A model generated the notes under the pieces. It had not been told where the DNA came from. It saw only the letters and a program-made list of their open reading frames with translations, and made no database searches. Shown piece after piece: positions 32,008-44,660 of a stretch of DNA of 64,000 nucleotides (positions are counted from its first letter, which is position 1; each line of letters starts with the position of its first letter). Made by a program: the position numbers and the translations under genes. The DNA comes from Hydnum rufescens UP504 (taxonomy: Eukaryota > Basidiomycota > Agaricomycetes > Cantharellales > Hydnaceae): the NCBI GenBank assembly GCA_014904985.1, contig MU128970.1, forward strand, positions 68,989-132,988, in the 5' to 3' direction.

Positions 32008-35000
32008 ATGGGACGAGGCAAAAAGGTGCGATTGGAGTTTATGTGCCTTGGATATTTGTCGCGGATACAGTGTATCAAACAGGGCGGCCAAAGAGGTCGT
32101 GGACGGGGAGGCGGTAGAGGACCTCGATCTCAAGTATTTCACTCACGAGAAGATCTGTTCACCACCAATCGGATAAATTCCAAGTTCGAAACGTACTACA
32201 AAGCAGGTTATCTTAATTTTAATCCGTTATCTTCCCTTATGCATTAATTTCAGGCCCAAGACATGATTCCTGAGGACGAATGGATCGATTTCTTAACTAC
32301 CTTGAAAGAACCTCTTCCTACGACTTTTAGACTCACAGGCAGCCGAACGTATGCTTTAAAATACATCGGATTAATTGGATTACTTGCTCAATGTGGATTC
32401 CGTAGCACGGCTCGTGATTTGAATGGCGTTATCCAAGAGACCTACATCCCTCACTTAACAAATCAAACTTGGGAAGGGAATCCTATTCCCCCTCCGACTC
32501 AATTACCCTGGTGATGGCATGTCCCGTCTTATATATAAGGCCTTGAATCACTGACGGCCCATTGATAGGTATCCCGACGGTCTTGGTTGGCAATTGAAAG
32601 TTCACAAGCAAATCGTACGAAAGTCGCCCGAATTTAAGAAATTTCAGAATTTCCTAGTATATGAGACCGAAGTTGTACGTGAACCTCATTCTATGCCAGG
32701 ATAATGTACCCGACATCCCGTCTGAAGGGGAATATATCTCGTCAAGAAGCTGTGAGCATGATCCCACCCCTCGTCTTGGATGTGGAATCACACCATGCGG
32801 TACGTCGTTCCATTCATTCTTGGTTGTCATTTCTATGTCTTAAAAGCCCATTTTTCTCTAGGTACTGGATATGTGTGCTGCTCCTGGATCCAAGGTTTGT
32901 AATGCCATGTATACGATCTCCACTACAGTATTCACTCCATAGTTGCACATTAGACGGCACAGCTTCTGGAGGCGCTGCATTCCAAAGAAGGGGTGCCCAC
33001 CGGATCGTAATCGCCAATGACAATGACTATAAGCGATCGCACATGCTTGTGCACCAATCCGCCCGATTGCCTTCGCCAAATCTTATGGTCACGAATCTTG
33101 ATGCATCTCTATTTCCTGGAATCAGAGTTCCCCCGTCCGTATTTCCTGGGAACGTCGGCATGGACTATCATGAAGGTAATGAACGGCCCAAGATCATGCC
33201 TTTCGATCGGATACTATGCGATGTACCATGCAGTGGTGATGGGACTTTACGCAAGAATATCGCGATATGGAAATCATGGGGACCTCAGAATGCGAATGGC
33301 CTTCACAGGTATTGCTGCACCTTATCGTCTCGATGATTTCCGTGACCCACGTCAGAAATGTGCATTTTTGTATTCGTCGTCAGTCTCCAGGTCCGGATTC
33401 TCCTTCGTGCCATGAGCCTCTTGGGATCAAATGGCCGAATTGTTTACTCCACTGTTCGTTAAACCCAATTGAAAATGAAGCAGTTCTCGCCACTGCTCTC
33501 AATTCACATCCAGGTCGATCTCCTATGTTCATCGTTACGCTCATTCTGCAATCTGAAGGGCTCGTGTATAGGTCGTTTTGTTCTCGAGGATGTATCGACC
33601 CGTCTACCTGGTCTCCTGCGGCGCCCTGGACTGAAAAGTTGGAAGGTTGCCATTGATAAAAATATCACGCTTGCTTCGTCATGGTCCTCATATCTATCGA
33701 CACTGACTGACCCGGGTGAGGCCAAACTCTCTCGTTCTCTCTTCCCACCAGACAATGCAAATGAACTAAATCTCGAGCGATGGTGCGTCTTTTGACTCTA
33801 TAATGTACTCAGGACACAGCACTTATCCTAGTCCTTGGTGATCAGTATGCGGATATACCCTCATATGCAGGATACAGGTGGTTTCTTCGTTGCAGTTCTT
33901 GTTCGGGTCAAGGATCATGATGTCGTTACACGCGAGTCCTCGTCATCAAAATTGAAAGACCCCATCGTCGTTGCGTCAGTCTGACTCTCGTCGCCCCTCT
34001 CGTACAGACCTGACCCGCCGAAGATATTTAGAACCTCGGCATCTGCAGGGCTGAAAAGGACCTCTAGCAGTCTTTCGCAGACTGCTCGCGATGCTGAGGC
34101 CAAGAAGCTCAAGGTGGGAGACGATGCGCTGGAAGATACATTAGCTCCAACTCCCGATGAGGAGCTCGACGATATCGTCGCCCCAGCCCCAGATATTAAC
34201 CTCTCGATGGGAGATACAATCGTCATGGGCGAGCACGGCGAAGAGAAGCTCGCCACAACAGGCGGGGTATTCAACGAGACTCCGTATACTTATCTGGCGT
34301 CAGGAAATCGTCACGCAAAAGCTTGTCTGTGCGTACCAGTTTCTGCCTTTGGTTCGGGGTCTCCTTGATCACACTCTCCTCCATTTTGGATATCTTTAGT
34401 GAGAGCCTACGCGTCAACGCTGATTTTCCCTCGACCTTGCTTTTCGTTCGTAACCCAGATGGCGAAAACATAACCCCTCGAGTCATATACTTCAGCAACC
34501 CGCTCGTCCGCGAAATCGTGCTGCACAATGACTTCAACAAGCTCCGGCTTATCAATTGTGGCGTCAAGGTATTCACACGTCAGGATAGCACCACGAGTGG
34601 TGGAAACACTTATCGCTTCGTCGATGACGGGATCGAAAGCGTCTTGCCTTATGTCCCGCCAGAGTCTATCCTAACTGCGGGGATAAAGGAGCTGAAAATC
34701 ATGCTCGAGTCCTACTACCCACTTTCGGAAGCATTTGACGAGGGGTTCAGAGAACAAATCAAGCAAAGAGGTGAGAGACCATCCCTAGATCGCGCGATTT
34801 TCTCGGGTGCCTGATTTCATACATGTACTGTAAATCAAGCCCCTGGGAGCTATCTGATTCGTTTCGAGGCGGGTGAATGGGAAGGAGCAAGGTGAGTGAG
34901 CGTGAGGGGCTCACATCGGCACTCGTACCATCTAAACTATCTCATAAAACTAATGCACGCGTTCCCTAAAGTCTTCGGAACCCGCTCCTCCTTCCATTCT

Positions 35001-35350
35001 GGATCTCGAGTAAATCCACCTCCTTAATGACCGATAAACAGACTAAAAGGTACGTTCTCCCTAGCATGAATCAGGTGTTTTATGATGGAATCTAGCGTCA
35101 TTCTGACCCCTGATAATCGCCTGTTGTTTTTGTTATTCGTAGTGCATTGTGTTTGAGGCTCTTTGGTGAGGATATCACGCCATTCGGCAAGGAGAATCGC
35201 CAGAAGAAAGAAGCGATGCAGGCACAGGTCAAAGATATCGAGACTACGGCTGTAGTGGGTGATCTTGACGTAGCTGAGAAATTGAATGATGGGGAAGATG
35301 ATCTAGAGGTGAAGGTTGCTCTTGAGGGTGAGGGAGACATCAGTGATTGA
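32008..35350 (+). CDS. TRM4: tRNA (cytosine-5)-methyltransferase Trm4/NSUN2
   Basis: This enzyme makes m5C in tRNA, using a Cys nucleophile. Fourteen exons were traced, from MGRGKK plus an RGRGRGGGRG tail at the N-terminus to TGA at 35348-35350. Landmarks are YYKADMIPEDEWIDF, LPTTFRLTGSRTYALKYI, QLPWYPDGLGWQL, and RQEAVSMIPPLVLDV with VLDMCAAPGSK (SAM site). Then come TAQLLEALHSKE, IVIANDNDYKR, FDRILCDVPCSGDGT (catalytic Cys), LLRAMSLLGSNGRIVYST, RFVLEDVSTRLPGL, and a C-terminal domain ending SALCLRLFGEDITP. Two single-base gaps break it, at about 33004 and at about 33453; the latter falls inside STCSLNP, removing the second active-site Cys from the raw frame. A TGA at 33982-33984 also lies in frame before conserved C-terminal sequence. 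Family identity is certain; integrity is not. Confidence 0.93.
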
Positions 35351-35558
35351 AACAATGGGCGATAAGAGATCAGTTGCCCATTTTTGTATTATGATGCTGT
35401 AAACAGGGTGTAGTTACAGTACTAGTTACGTGTGTGTTATACAACAGCCCAGATGACTCAGACACTGGTGATACAAAGAATTCATGATTGGGAAGCAGGT
35501 CAATCACCCCCTCCTGGAGGCCGCCCAAACCTGCGAAGGATAGGAATTAAGAAGTCCG
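35351..35558. other. Short convergent gap between TRM4 and the LRR gene
   Basis: About 200 bases separate the two stop codons. The open plus frame 35432-35623 runs into the LRR gene's 3' end and is a shadow. Confidence 0.5.
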
Positions 35559-37420
35559 TCAAGCTGTTGCACTACAGAGATGTTCACGCACTTCAAAGAA
35601 TCTGCGCCGATCCGTTATCTTGACACCACGACAAGCCGTGAGATCTATGTGTTCTAGAAGCGTACAACCATCGATTATTTCCATTATCCCCTCGCCTGAT
35701 GGTTTCAAAGAGGTCAGCTCAAAAGTTGGCGGAGAAGGATGCGGAGAAGGATAGAACGGACTGGAGAATTTTGTGCCTGACACTACCAGTCGACTCAAGG
35801 AGGTGCAGGAGGCTATGTAAGGAACAGCCTCGTCTCCTATGGCAGTATTGCAAATGTTAAGGTCTCGAAGAGTCGATGGCGAATCGTATGGTGTTACGGA
35901 AGCGGCTTCAGCGTCCTCCGATAATACCGTGGGCTGGGGTAGGAGCCCTTCGAGGGCTGAAGACTTGAGCATCGGGATAGATGCAAGACTCAGAGACTAG
36001 CATATAGAATCAGTGAAGGACGGTCCTGAAGCAGAAAAACCAATCATACCAGACAGCGTCTACCAACTTCTTTTACAAAAGATGCCAAGGCCTGCTTGCC
36101 TCTCGTGCCAAAGCCAAGTTTGGCGTTCCCGACCAGACTGATATTTTCAAGTTCGCGAAAGTCCCGTAGAACGAGGGTCAACTCTTCTAGGGTGTCATCC
36201 CGAAGCGTGGGTGTTGATTGCCCCCCAAGTGCTCCCAGGCTGAGCGTACGGAGATGCGAGAAGCGGGCTATGAGTGGAGGGAGGAGGGAGACCTTTATGG
36301 GGGTAGAGAGGAGACTAAGTTTTGACATATGCGTGGGATACTCGTCAGGATCGTCGGGAAATGTGGTTGGAAGGTGTTGCAAATCTGTGAAGGATACGTC
36401 GAGAGTGGTGAGGTGGGGTAAGGTAAGCAAAAGAGCTTCAAATGGAATATCAAGGGTTTTGATGAGGCGCAATTTGAGGGTGCGAAGTTTGGACCCTACT
36501 CGTGCACCTGTAGCGGTCACGATCGTCCCGAGCGTACCCAGAAAGCTGGCAGTCTGTGGGGTCGATCTTAATGGGGAACTTCGGAGCTAAGCACTCGAAT
36601 CCTCACCAGTTTCGGGACGCCAGCAAGCTTCAGGATCTCAATATTGGTACAACAAGTGAGAAGTCTCGTCAAAGCCGTTGTGGAGGGTGTTGTGTAGCTC
36701 AGATTGGCCACCTTGAGGAGTGGGCAGGATAAGGCAATCGAATTCACGGTTTTATCGCTGACTTTCGTGCACCCACTGCGCTCGCTCAAGCTGATCAGAG
36801 AAATGTATGACTCCACTGAGAACGGTAATCATCGCACCGAAGGACGAGAATTTCGAGGTGAGGCAATTTCTGGAAAATAGATGCAAATGTGGCGTCGCCT
36901 ATCTCCGCCAGATCTCTAAGCTCAAGTCTCCGGAGAGATTCCCCTGCCCGGCTGATAGACTGGATTGTGTGCTTGTTGACTTGGGTCAAATCATTGGAGA
37001 GAGATATGTTATCACCCCTCAGGAAATACTGAGGGAATTCTTCAGTCGAGGCACCACCGACGCGGGGCATACCCGACTAACAGCGGTTATGAATGCATGA
37101 CTCAACATCCTGGGACGCACTTCCTTCAAGACCGCGAAGAGGCGGGACGCAATTGTCTCTGGCAGCAATTGAAGTTGTCTACGTATTGACTCCTGTACAT
37201 GTTCGCCATCGTAAAGTGCAGACAGGTTCTTGGCAAATACACGAGCAGCCATAGCTCCAAGAGACATGGGAAGGGGGCGCTTAACTGTGCGCACCGACCA
37301 CCCTGAAGAGGATATGGTTGGCTGGAACTGTTTGTCATCCTCGGTAGGTGCACCTAATTCAAAAACTCTTTGGCGTTTGGCAGAGGACGTTGAGGAGGTG
37401 CCTTTTCGCTTGGAAGTCAT
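35559..37420 (-). CDS. Leucine-rich-repeat (RNI-like) protein, Rad7/Amn1-style
   Basis: The ATG at 37418-37420 begins a basic N-terminus (MTSKRKGTSSTSSAKRQRVF), followed by VKRPLPMSLGAMAARVFAKN and LPETIASRLFAVLKEVRPRM. The intron near 37026-37069 joins HAFITAVSR to YFLRGDNISLSNDLTQV. Irregular leucine-rich repeats follow: SLRRLELRDLAEIGDATFAS, LPHLEILVLR, then SDKTVNSIALSCPLLKVANL, CCTNIEILKLAGVPKL, LRTLKLRLIKTLDIPF and LLEHIDLTACRGVKITD. A nuclear-type basic start plus cysteine-containing LRRs of about 26 residues resembles Rad7-like repair or E3-associated proteins, but no F-box or RING is seen. The last exon (35559-35996) is joined at RRCL|SLSLASIPMLKSS. The precise function is unknown. 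Confidence 0.65.
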
Positions 37421-37764
37421 TGTTGGCTAAGTCACTTCAACTTGGCTTGGTGGTGGTCGCCGGCAAAGACCGAATCGCGAGAACTCGGGCACTGCCGGTG
37501 ATGCTTGCCTAGAAGAATGATTCACTATTCCACGGGGGGCGAGCTTCGTGTTTGGTCGAAATACGGCCCACAGGTAAGAGTAAGGGGCGATACTTCTTAG
37601 AAACTTTCCACGGAGACAAGAAGGACCGGGTGACCTGAGGATTTTAGTCTGAGAATGTGGGACAGCTCTGCGTTCTCTCGATTCTACAGGATCTTAGAAG
37701 GGAGATATCGGTATGAGTGAGTGGTAATTGCCGAATGTGGCTCACTCCACTATAAAATGATACA
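37421..37764. promoter_or_regulatory. Divergent promoter of the LRR and Atos-like genes
   Basis: About 340 bases lie between the two start codons. A TATA-like tataaaatga is at 37751-37760, so close to the first ATG (37765) that translation may begin at a later Met (37777 or 37816). Confidence 0.45.
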
Positions 37765-38951
37765 ATGGTAATAAAAATGGTTGACTCTGGAGGGGTGGAG
37801 CCTGTAGTGAACATGCAAAACGTATCCCTAGCATCCCCAAGATCCAGTTCCTCAGGGATGGCCCGTGGCCCGCGGCGCAATTCCCTTCTCTCTCGCTCTT
37901 TCGATCTCAGTGCGCTCGCGGATGACGACGGTGAAGAAGTAGAGGCACCACCGCTACGCCTGTTAAACCCAATAGAAGGCGCTCGTCCGCTGCTTCCTCT
38001 ACCATGGGGAGCACCTCCCTAACTCTACCAGGGTCCTTCCTAACATCACTACTCACCGGACGCTTCCCATCCCCATCTCCTCCTACTCAATTCACGCTCC
38101 TCCTTGGGGTGCTAGGATGTCCTCCGCGTTGCCCGCCTACTCTTATCGCTCCCCAACAATTGCGGATTCCTTTCACCGCCAGTTGGTATGACTTGAAAGG
38201 GCCGTATGGCGGGACAGTCGATATTTTGGAGTATTTTAACACTTTGCATGATGCCCCGGGTGGTTCCCATGGCGTGTTGCCATCCCAAATACGATATGGT
38301 TATCGTGTACCGCCCAAGGGCCAACTCCAGCTCATCATCAGCAACCAGCTCGGAACGGTTATAAAACTCTTCCTCATTCCGTACGATCTTCTTGATATGC
38401 AGGCGGGAGAGCAAACTTTTCTTCGACAAGTGTGGAACTCTCATCCGGTGAGGCCCGAAGCGGTCAAGACAGACCCATCTAGCGATGATAAAAATGAATT
38501 TGGGCCGGGGACCCTGCCAGAGATCAAGGAATCGTTACGCTACGCAGTCCAGATGCACTTCGTCTCTTCTCCAGCACACCACAAACGAAGTAGGTCGAAG
38601 AAAGTGTTGAAACCCACTGGAGGTGGACCACCTCTGCAAGGCTCGGACGACGATCTTTCCCCATTCCCACTAGACATTGCATCGTCGTCATCTCTAGAAA
38701 CATCCCACCATGGATCTGTCCCAGACCCATCTCCCCCAAGTCCGCTGGCAACCAGTGACCCAAAGATATACCTCTCCAAATCGATTCGCCTGGTGTTCTC
38801 ATCGCCACCACCCGAAGACGATGAACAAATGACTTCGGCTGTTGAAGAGTTTGGGTTCCCAGGATATGGACCGGTGCCGGGAGACAGGGTCGACGCTTTT
38901 TCCCCTATTCCGGAGTGTGATCCTCTTTTTACGACGATTATCATTTGGTGA
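37765..38951 (+). CDS. Atos/FAM214-like protein
   Basis: Two family hallmarks are present: LPGSFLTSLLTGR with LLLGVLG near the N-terminus, and the larger block QIRYGYRVPPKGQLQLIISN followed by GTVIKLFLIPYDLLDMQAGE and TFLRQ. A later segment, LRYAVQMHFVSS, and near the end YLSKSIRLVFSSPPPED belong to the C-terminal Chromosome_seg domain. An N-terminal Ser/Arg-rich tract precedes (SSSSGMARGPRRNSLLSRSF). The two halves are in different frames and join if one C is added in the C-run at about 38018. Family members are nuclear and act in transcriptional or meiotic control; the role here is inferred. The frame stops at 38949-38951; whether a short exon follows the GTGAGC at that point is unclear. 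Confidence 0.8.
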
Positions 38952-40358
38952 GCGCCTACGTTCACACTTGGTGTGTGTATCCAGAGTTTCTGGTTTCCCC
39001 TTAAGGAGCTGGTGTCCAATTCAGTGAGCGAATCCGCGTCGATGGGTAATATGGTGTACTCATTGAACACTGGGCATGTAAAGGTCTCCAATAGCTTGTT
39101 TCCCTAGAATTCTCTTTGTTTCATGCGGCTGGTAAAATATATATAGGCAGTTTGCGAAACACATGTATGGTGGAGGAATTCTAGTTTATATACCGCAGTA
39201 GGCTCCTAAGGTGCCAAGAACGGTCCAAATACACGACAAGTCAGTACTTGAGGATTAATCTAATGTTTTGATCGGGGTATTGTGCAGGGGGTGAGCGGAG
39301 GGGTGTGGATTCGTGTGTGGGTGTGGTCAGATAGGTGGAGCGAGACGGAGCCATGGATAGATATAGAAAGGAATGGGCATATAGAGATTAATCGAAGTAA
39401 AACAGCGCGCCTGGTGGGATGCCAGGTTGGTCGCACATACGGATGCTGACACTCGCGAGAGTGATGACGGTCCCTTCAGTCGTGGAGGACCAAATGTATG
39501 CTGTGGAGCAGCTCCACACATCACAAGACCTTCCGGGGTCCTCAATGTCCGCCAGGCCTATGGGTGGCCTCGATACACGCCCTCGTCCGTGACTACACGG
39601 TAAATTGGTCTTTTTGCTAGAGTCATTGTCTCCCGTTGGCCCCACCATGTAGGGAATTGGAAACTGTCTGTATATATTTTGGATAATACTATTCGCCACC
39701 ATTGATTTTAATTTGATTTAGTCTTAATATTTTTAACTTCTAGGTGCAAACTGAATTGAACCGGAGATTTCCTGGTCCAGCTCTTCCTATGAGGATGGGG
39801 GCCTCATGGTAAGTTAAGGTTTTTTCCTTCCCACAGATGAGTCGCGCATTGTAAATCACATGATATTATTAAATTATATCCGCTGACTAAGCACTCTGCC
39901 ACGTGTCAACTAGGGTCTGCACGCCAGAAATTTCACCCCCTGCACTGCCTCAAATAACACTGCTCGGCAGAGGGGGGCAGGACCATTTGGGGGAATTATC
40001 CGTATATTTTACCAGCTGTAACTGTGAAGGACGGCAATCTGCATGAACTAGGCGAGGCGGTTCCTGCCCCTGCGATATGTTGCGTATAACGTCTTGCGAA
40101 AATTATTGACGAAGTTTGTTGGGAACGGCTATCTTCGCTAGTCGTGAGTGACGCAATTCCCGAAGGAGAAAACCTCATTCCCGTGACTGATTGTAGATAT
40201 GGAAGAACATCAAGCATCTTAGCATTCATGTGCGCCACTGTGCGTCATGCTACCATGCGAGAAAATCCTCCAGGGGCATGATTTTGTATATAGTTAGTCC
40301 GTACGGGTTCTTTCCGGGGGTTGTGAACAGGATTCTCCATTCACCTTCCTTCACAACA
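38952..40358. other. Intergenic, no supported gene
   Basis: The minus frame 39388-39702 overlaps another (39327-39545) without domain support. An AT-rich stretch lies at 39700-39740 and 39850-39885. The 5' leader of the permease is at the right end. Confidence 0.45.
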
Positions 40359-42815
40359 ATGGCGGACTCCAAGTCTCTTAACTCCCTCTTCCGCTCCGGG
40401 GACAAGGAAGCTTTCCGAGATGAGGTTGTGGCTGGTGTGCACGCGGAGAACGTGGGGGGTGCACCTGTCGAAATCAACAGTCCGTTGGGTCGAGAGGTAG
40501 GTAGCTTTACCGTTACCGCTGTCAACATATCTATGATGATAGGGACAGGAATCTGTAAGAGTTTATGGCCTTTATCCTTGACTATATCCGTATCCTAATT
40601 TTCACTTGTGAAGTCGTCACCCCAGGGAGCATTTTGAAGGTACACTGTGGATTATAGTCCTCACCCAGTCCTCACCTGTCAATTATTTTTGACTTCTGAC
40701 CTGTCGGCTACGACCGATCAGTCCTAGGCAGTGTAGGCGCCTCCTTGATGGTTTGGTTAATTGGAATAGTAATCTCGTTTGCGGGACTCGCGGTATATAA
40801 CGAATTTTCCGCCTGGTTTCCAAATCGTTCAGGCTCAGAGGTGGTCTACCTGGAACAAGCATATCCTAAACCAAAGTATATATTCTCGTCTAAATTAAGC
40901 AACTCAATGACACAATAATATCGTGCAGATTCCTATTTCCCATCAGTTTCGCTGTCATCTCGGTCCTGCTTTCTTCTCCTCTAGTAATGCTCTTGGTGAG
41001 ATATACCTTTCACTTACTGCAAGTTTCTCAAATTGATCTAACTTTTCCCGTCCAGTATTTGCCCAGTATATTTTGACCGCCGCCGGTTCTCCAGTCACAG
41101 AGGTATGTGACATGGAGTTCTTTCTGGCGACCGTACTGATTTGATGATGCGACTGTAGTGGAAACAGGTGTGCAATCTCCCTGATGACAGAGCCTTCGAC
41201 TCACTTTTATCGGACAGCGAGGCATTGCAGTCGCATGTCTTGCCGTTGTCGCTATTAGTGAGAGTCCAGTCCAGTCACCATTGTGTTTCTTGTGGCCAGT
41301 GTTTTCTGATACTGCCCTTAGCGATCCTTATTTCCACAAAGTGGTCATTACGAATTACAAATCTTCTGGCCGTCGTTAAAACTATTATATTGCTTTTGTG
41401 AGTGACGTAAAGGGGGTTCCATGTGTGTTACATCTTCGATTGACATTCCGGGTATAGTGTAGTAATCACCGGGCTGGTCGTCCTTGGCGGGCACACCAGC
41501 GTCAAAGATCCGCACGCCAACTTTCGAAATGCTTTCGCGGGGACGAGCTCAGTATGTACATTCGGGTTTTTGATCATTGCGGAGAGATGCTAAGAGCATA
41601 TTCAGAACGGCAACGCTTGGTCTAGTGCCCTTATCAAGGTCATTTTCTCATTCGGGGGCTACACCAATGCCAACAACCTTGTCAATGAGATACCCAATCC
41701 CGTACGAACCCTTAAAATATACTCCAACGTCGCCCTCGCCATTGTATCTGTATTATACATGCTGAGTGCCGTCGCGTTCTTCGCGTGGGTTGTTCGCTAT
41801 CTGCTACAGGATTCGCATGCCGAATGTTGATAATTACCACAGCGCAGTTCCCAAAGAGGAAATCCGGAAATCATCCCTTCTCACGGCGGCTTTGTTCTTC
41901 GAGAAAGTATTTGGCAATCATGCTTCTGCTCGCGCTCTACCTGCATTAGTTGCCATCAGCGCGATCGGAAATATCCTGGCGTTCTCCATCGGCCATGTTC
42001 GCATCATCCGTGAAGTCGCTCGACAGGGTGTTCTCCCTTGGTCATCTTTCTGGACTTCCACGTATCCATTTGCCAGCCCCGGAGGGCCTGTTTTATTGTC
42101 GTTCATCCTCTCGACTGTCATCGTCAGTACGTTTCGAAAGTTTTTTTATTCTATCTTCGTTGCTGGGTGATATTCAATCCTCTCGGACCTGTAGTCGCCC
42201 CTCCCGCGAAAGATGTATTCCCATTCATCGTGGATTTACAATCTTACCCTACCCAGATATTCCTTCTTTTCATGACTTTTGGCTTATGGCGTATTCGCCG
42301 CCAACACCGCGGCGAAAAACCGGTGTATCAAGCGTGGAATATAGCGATTGCATTCACTGCAGTGGTTGCTGTCTTCCTTATTGGTGACACCATGGATTCC
42401 GCCGCAACGCGGTATTTATGGTGCGTCCTTTCAGAAATAACATTACCTGTTGGGTAATCTTCGTTGTGACCCCCCTCTCCGTTCCGCGATTAGGTGGTGA
42501 CGTGTCCTTTTTGTGGTGCACATACATCATTGTCGGAATCGGTGCGTTCCACATGGGATCCTTTCTGCAGTTCCTACTATGAATCTCATTGATTTTGGAC
42601 TCTATATTCTCCGATGCTTTAGGTCTCATGGGACTGTGTGGAGTATATTATGTGGTGTGGATGAAATTCCTTCCGCGATTATTCCACTATCGCTATGAAG
42701 TTGATGTGAGTTGCACCGTATCATGCATTGCCTAGACTCACTTGAATCATAACAGACGGTTACTCTGAGTGATGGCAGCGTATTAAATGAATTGCGACGT
42801 GTCAAGCTGGATTAG
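40359..42815 (+). CDS. APC-family amino-acid permease, high-affinity methionine (MUP1) type
   Basis: This is a plasma-membrane transporter with about 12 spans. The ATG at 40359 begins MADSKSLNSLFRSGDKEAFR. Markers are ISMMIGTGIFVTPGSILK, VVYLEQAYPKPKFLFPISFA, QYILTAAGSPVTEWKQRGIA, STKWSLRITNLLAVVKTIIL, VVLGGHTSVKDPHANFRNAF and GGYTNANNLVNEIPNPVRT. Further on are FEKVFGNHASARALPALVAI, GHVRIIREVARQGVLPW, APPAKDVFPFIVDLQSYPTQ and GDVSFLWCTYIIVGIG; it ends LNELRRVKLD before TAG 42813-42815. At least 13 exons were traced, including a nine-base exon (41159-41167, WKQ). One base must be added at about 40979 (restoring SNALVFAQYIL) and in the 42400s; the junction at 40722 is also one base out of phase. 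The substrate is inferred from resemblance to Mup1. Confidence 0.88.
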
Positions 42816-42916
42816 ACGAGTAGGATTCTTACCTTGGGCTAGTTGCTACTGTGACTGTATTGGCCATTATGCGCACACGATTTTGGGTGATTTCTTGTTC
42901 TTGTACAGTAATGCTT

Positions 42917-44261
42917 TCATGCATAGTTATTTCTTGATGGGGGAATAAATCTGTTGGTGTAATAAATGTCCAGCGCAGGTAGTGTACTCGTTCGTCCTGC
43001 CTTACTTCCCGCCCTCCCCTCTAGCGTCCTTCCACTCCTGGGTGCCACTCTTCCGTCCCTCTCCTTCTTCCTGATCCGCTCCGTTATCGCTTGGCTGCGG
43101 ATTTCCCGCACTTGCCACCAAGTCCGATCTCTCTCATCCTCACGCTCCAAGCGATCAAATTCCTCTTTAGGCCTCCCTTCCCTTCCCCGCTGCGTGATAC
43201 GTCTCACCACCTGAACACGTAAGAAATCGACCAGTTGATATCCACAAATCAGCCGGGATAGATACGATCCAACATTGAGAGCACCCATGTGTAAATTTCT
43301 TACCTGTGAGAGCTGATCTTCAGAGTATTTCCGCATTCGCATTGCTTCCTCCCATTGACCGCCTTCGGGGATGTATGCTCTGCTTACGTCGTGGGCGCCA
43401 TCGGTACTAAATGCGACGACGAGACTCATTTTCTTCCCCCACCCATTAGAGTACAGGTGGTGTTGGTCTCGTGCATTCTCGCACGAGTCAAGGTGTACCC
43501 AACGATCCTGTCCCGGAGAATAATACTGTGGTTTACCATTAGTATCATAAGAGCCAATGCGAAGATGTTGGGGGGCCGCGGGGGGGGGGAGTGAACGTAT
43601 TGGTAAAACATGGAACCAGCGATAACGGATTGAGAAAACGAACCTCGTTCCAGACGTGATCTTCCGCATTCCATACTGAAGACGTATAGTAAAAAAGAAA
43701 GGTCAACAATTATTATTTGAATATTGCAAATACGCCACGCCCGACGCACCATATCGAGCACGCAATCCCACAGCCCTCAAGAAGAGCGTGAAAAGATTCG
43801 CAAACTCTCCGCAGCGACCTTTGCGACTCTTCATCAGTGCTGCAAGATCACTGAAACAGGCGGACAATCCACAACAGTCAAAAGGGGGGCCTCTTAATCG
43901 CAGTGGGTCGAAATTCGCGAACTCACTTATATCTAGGAAATCGAACTACCCCTCCACATCCAACTTTATTGCACCCATGTATTTCGACTCTCCCCGCGCC
44001 TCCTTTCCTCTCTTCATCAGTAGAGGGGCCTTGAACCGCTCTACACTCCATGCTACCATTGCAAATTGGACACAGAATAGGATCAACCCACACCATAAAA
44101 GTAGGCTTGAACCACTTGACGAGCGCCTCAGCCAGAGCATCTTCAAAGCAAGGAAGAGGTGTATTCGAAGCTTGAATTCTATCGGCAGTTTCGTAAAGGT
44201 CTTGTATTGGGATATGCGATATCGCAATGTCCTTTGGGGTACAAAGATCGATGAGTGACAT
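42917..44261 (-). CDS. PNG1: Peptide N-glycanase (deglycosylating peptidase, transglutaminase fold)
   Basis: Png1 strips N-glycans from misfolded glycoproteins sent to the proteasome. Exons show the zinc region (VDPILCPICNG, GCNKVGCGGVVRFPRY), then the catalytic core. Cys lies in SRKGRCGEFANLFTLFLRAV (exon near 43765-43850), His in WNAEDHVWNE after intron splicing, and Asp in DRWVHLDSCENARDQ. All three triad residues are present. YSNGWGKKMSLVVAFSTDGA and HDVSRAYIP follow. Intron 43211-43303 is a multiple of three and reads through. The tail is Arg/Glu-rich (REDERDRTWWQVREIRSQAI), stopping at 42917-42919. The start at ATG 44259-44261 (MSLIDLCTPKDIAIS) leaves a short N-terminus. A separate minus frame, 44273-44491, may hold an upstream exon, but I found no splice link. 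Confidence 0.9.
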
Positions 44262-44660
44262 TTTGGGGCCAATTATCGTCGAATTAGTAATGGTGGCCAG
44301 ACCAGTAGATCCAGACGCTCATAGCCATCCATTTGAGCGTCGAGGTTGAGAAATGTTCCCTCGAAAGGGAATACAGGCAGCGAGACCTTTCGGGATTGCT
44401 CCCATTCACGCAGAGCAATCACGACGAGGGTCCGACACGCAGCGCGTTCAGCAGGTTGAATAGGCTTGGGCCGTGCAAATCGACTAGACATGAGAGGGTC
44501 ACTTATGTCCTCCCGCCGTATTTAACTGGAAAAAAAATCATCCATACCTTGGTTCGGAGGCCAATCTCGCCAGCAACCACACAGCTAGGGCGTCCATCAT
44601 TAGTGGGGCACAGCCACTCGGCACTCCCCATTTACTTACTCCTCAAAAAATTAGAGCGTC

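Noticed and set aside
39327..39702. Cysteine-containing minus-strand frame considered as a hydrophobin or small secreted protein
   Set aside because: Too few cysteines, wrong spacing and no signal peptide.
44273..44491. Minus-strand frame MSSRFARPKPIQPAERAACR considered as the first exon of PNG1
   Set aside because: No acceptor/donor pair links it to the exon at 44261, so it is mentioned only as a possibility.
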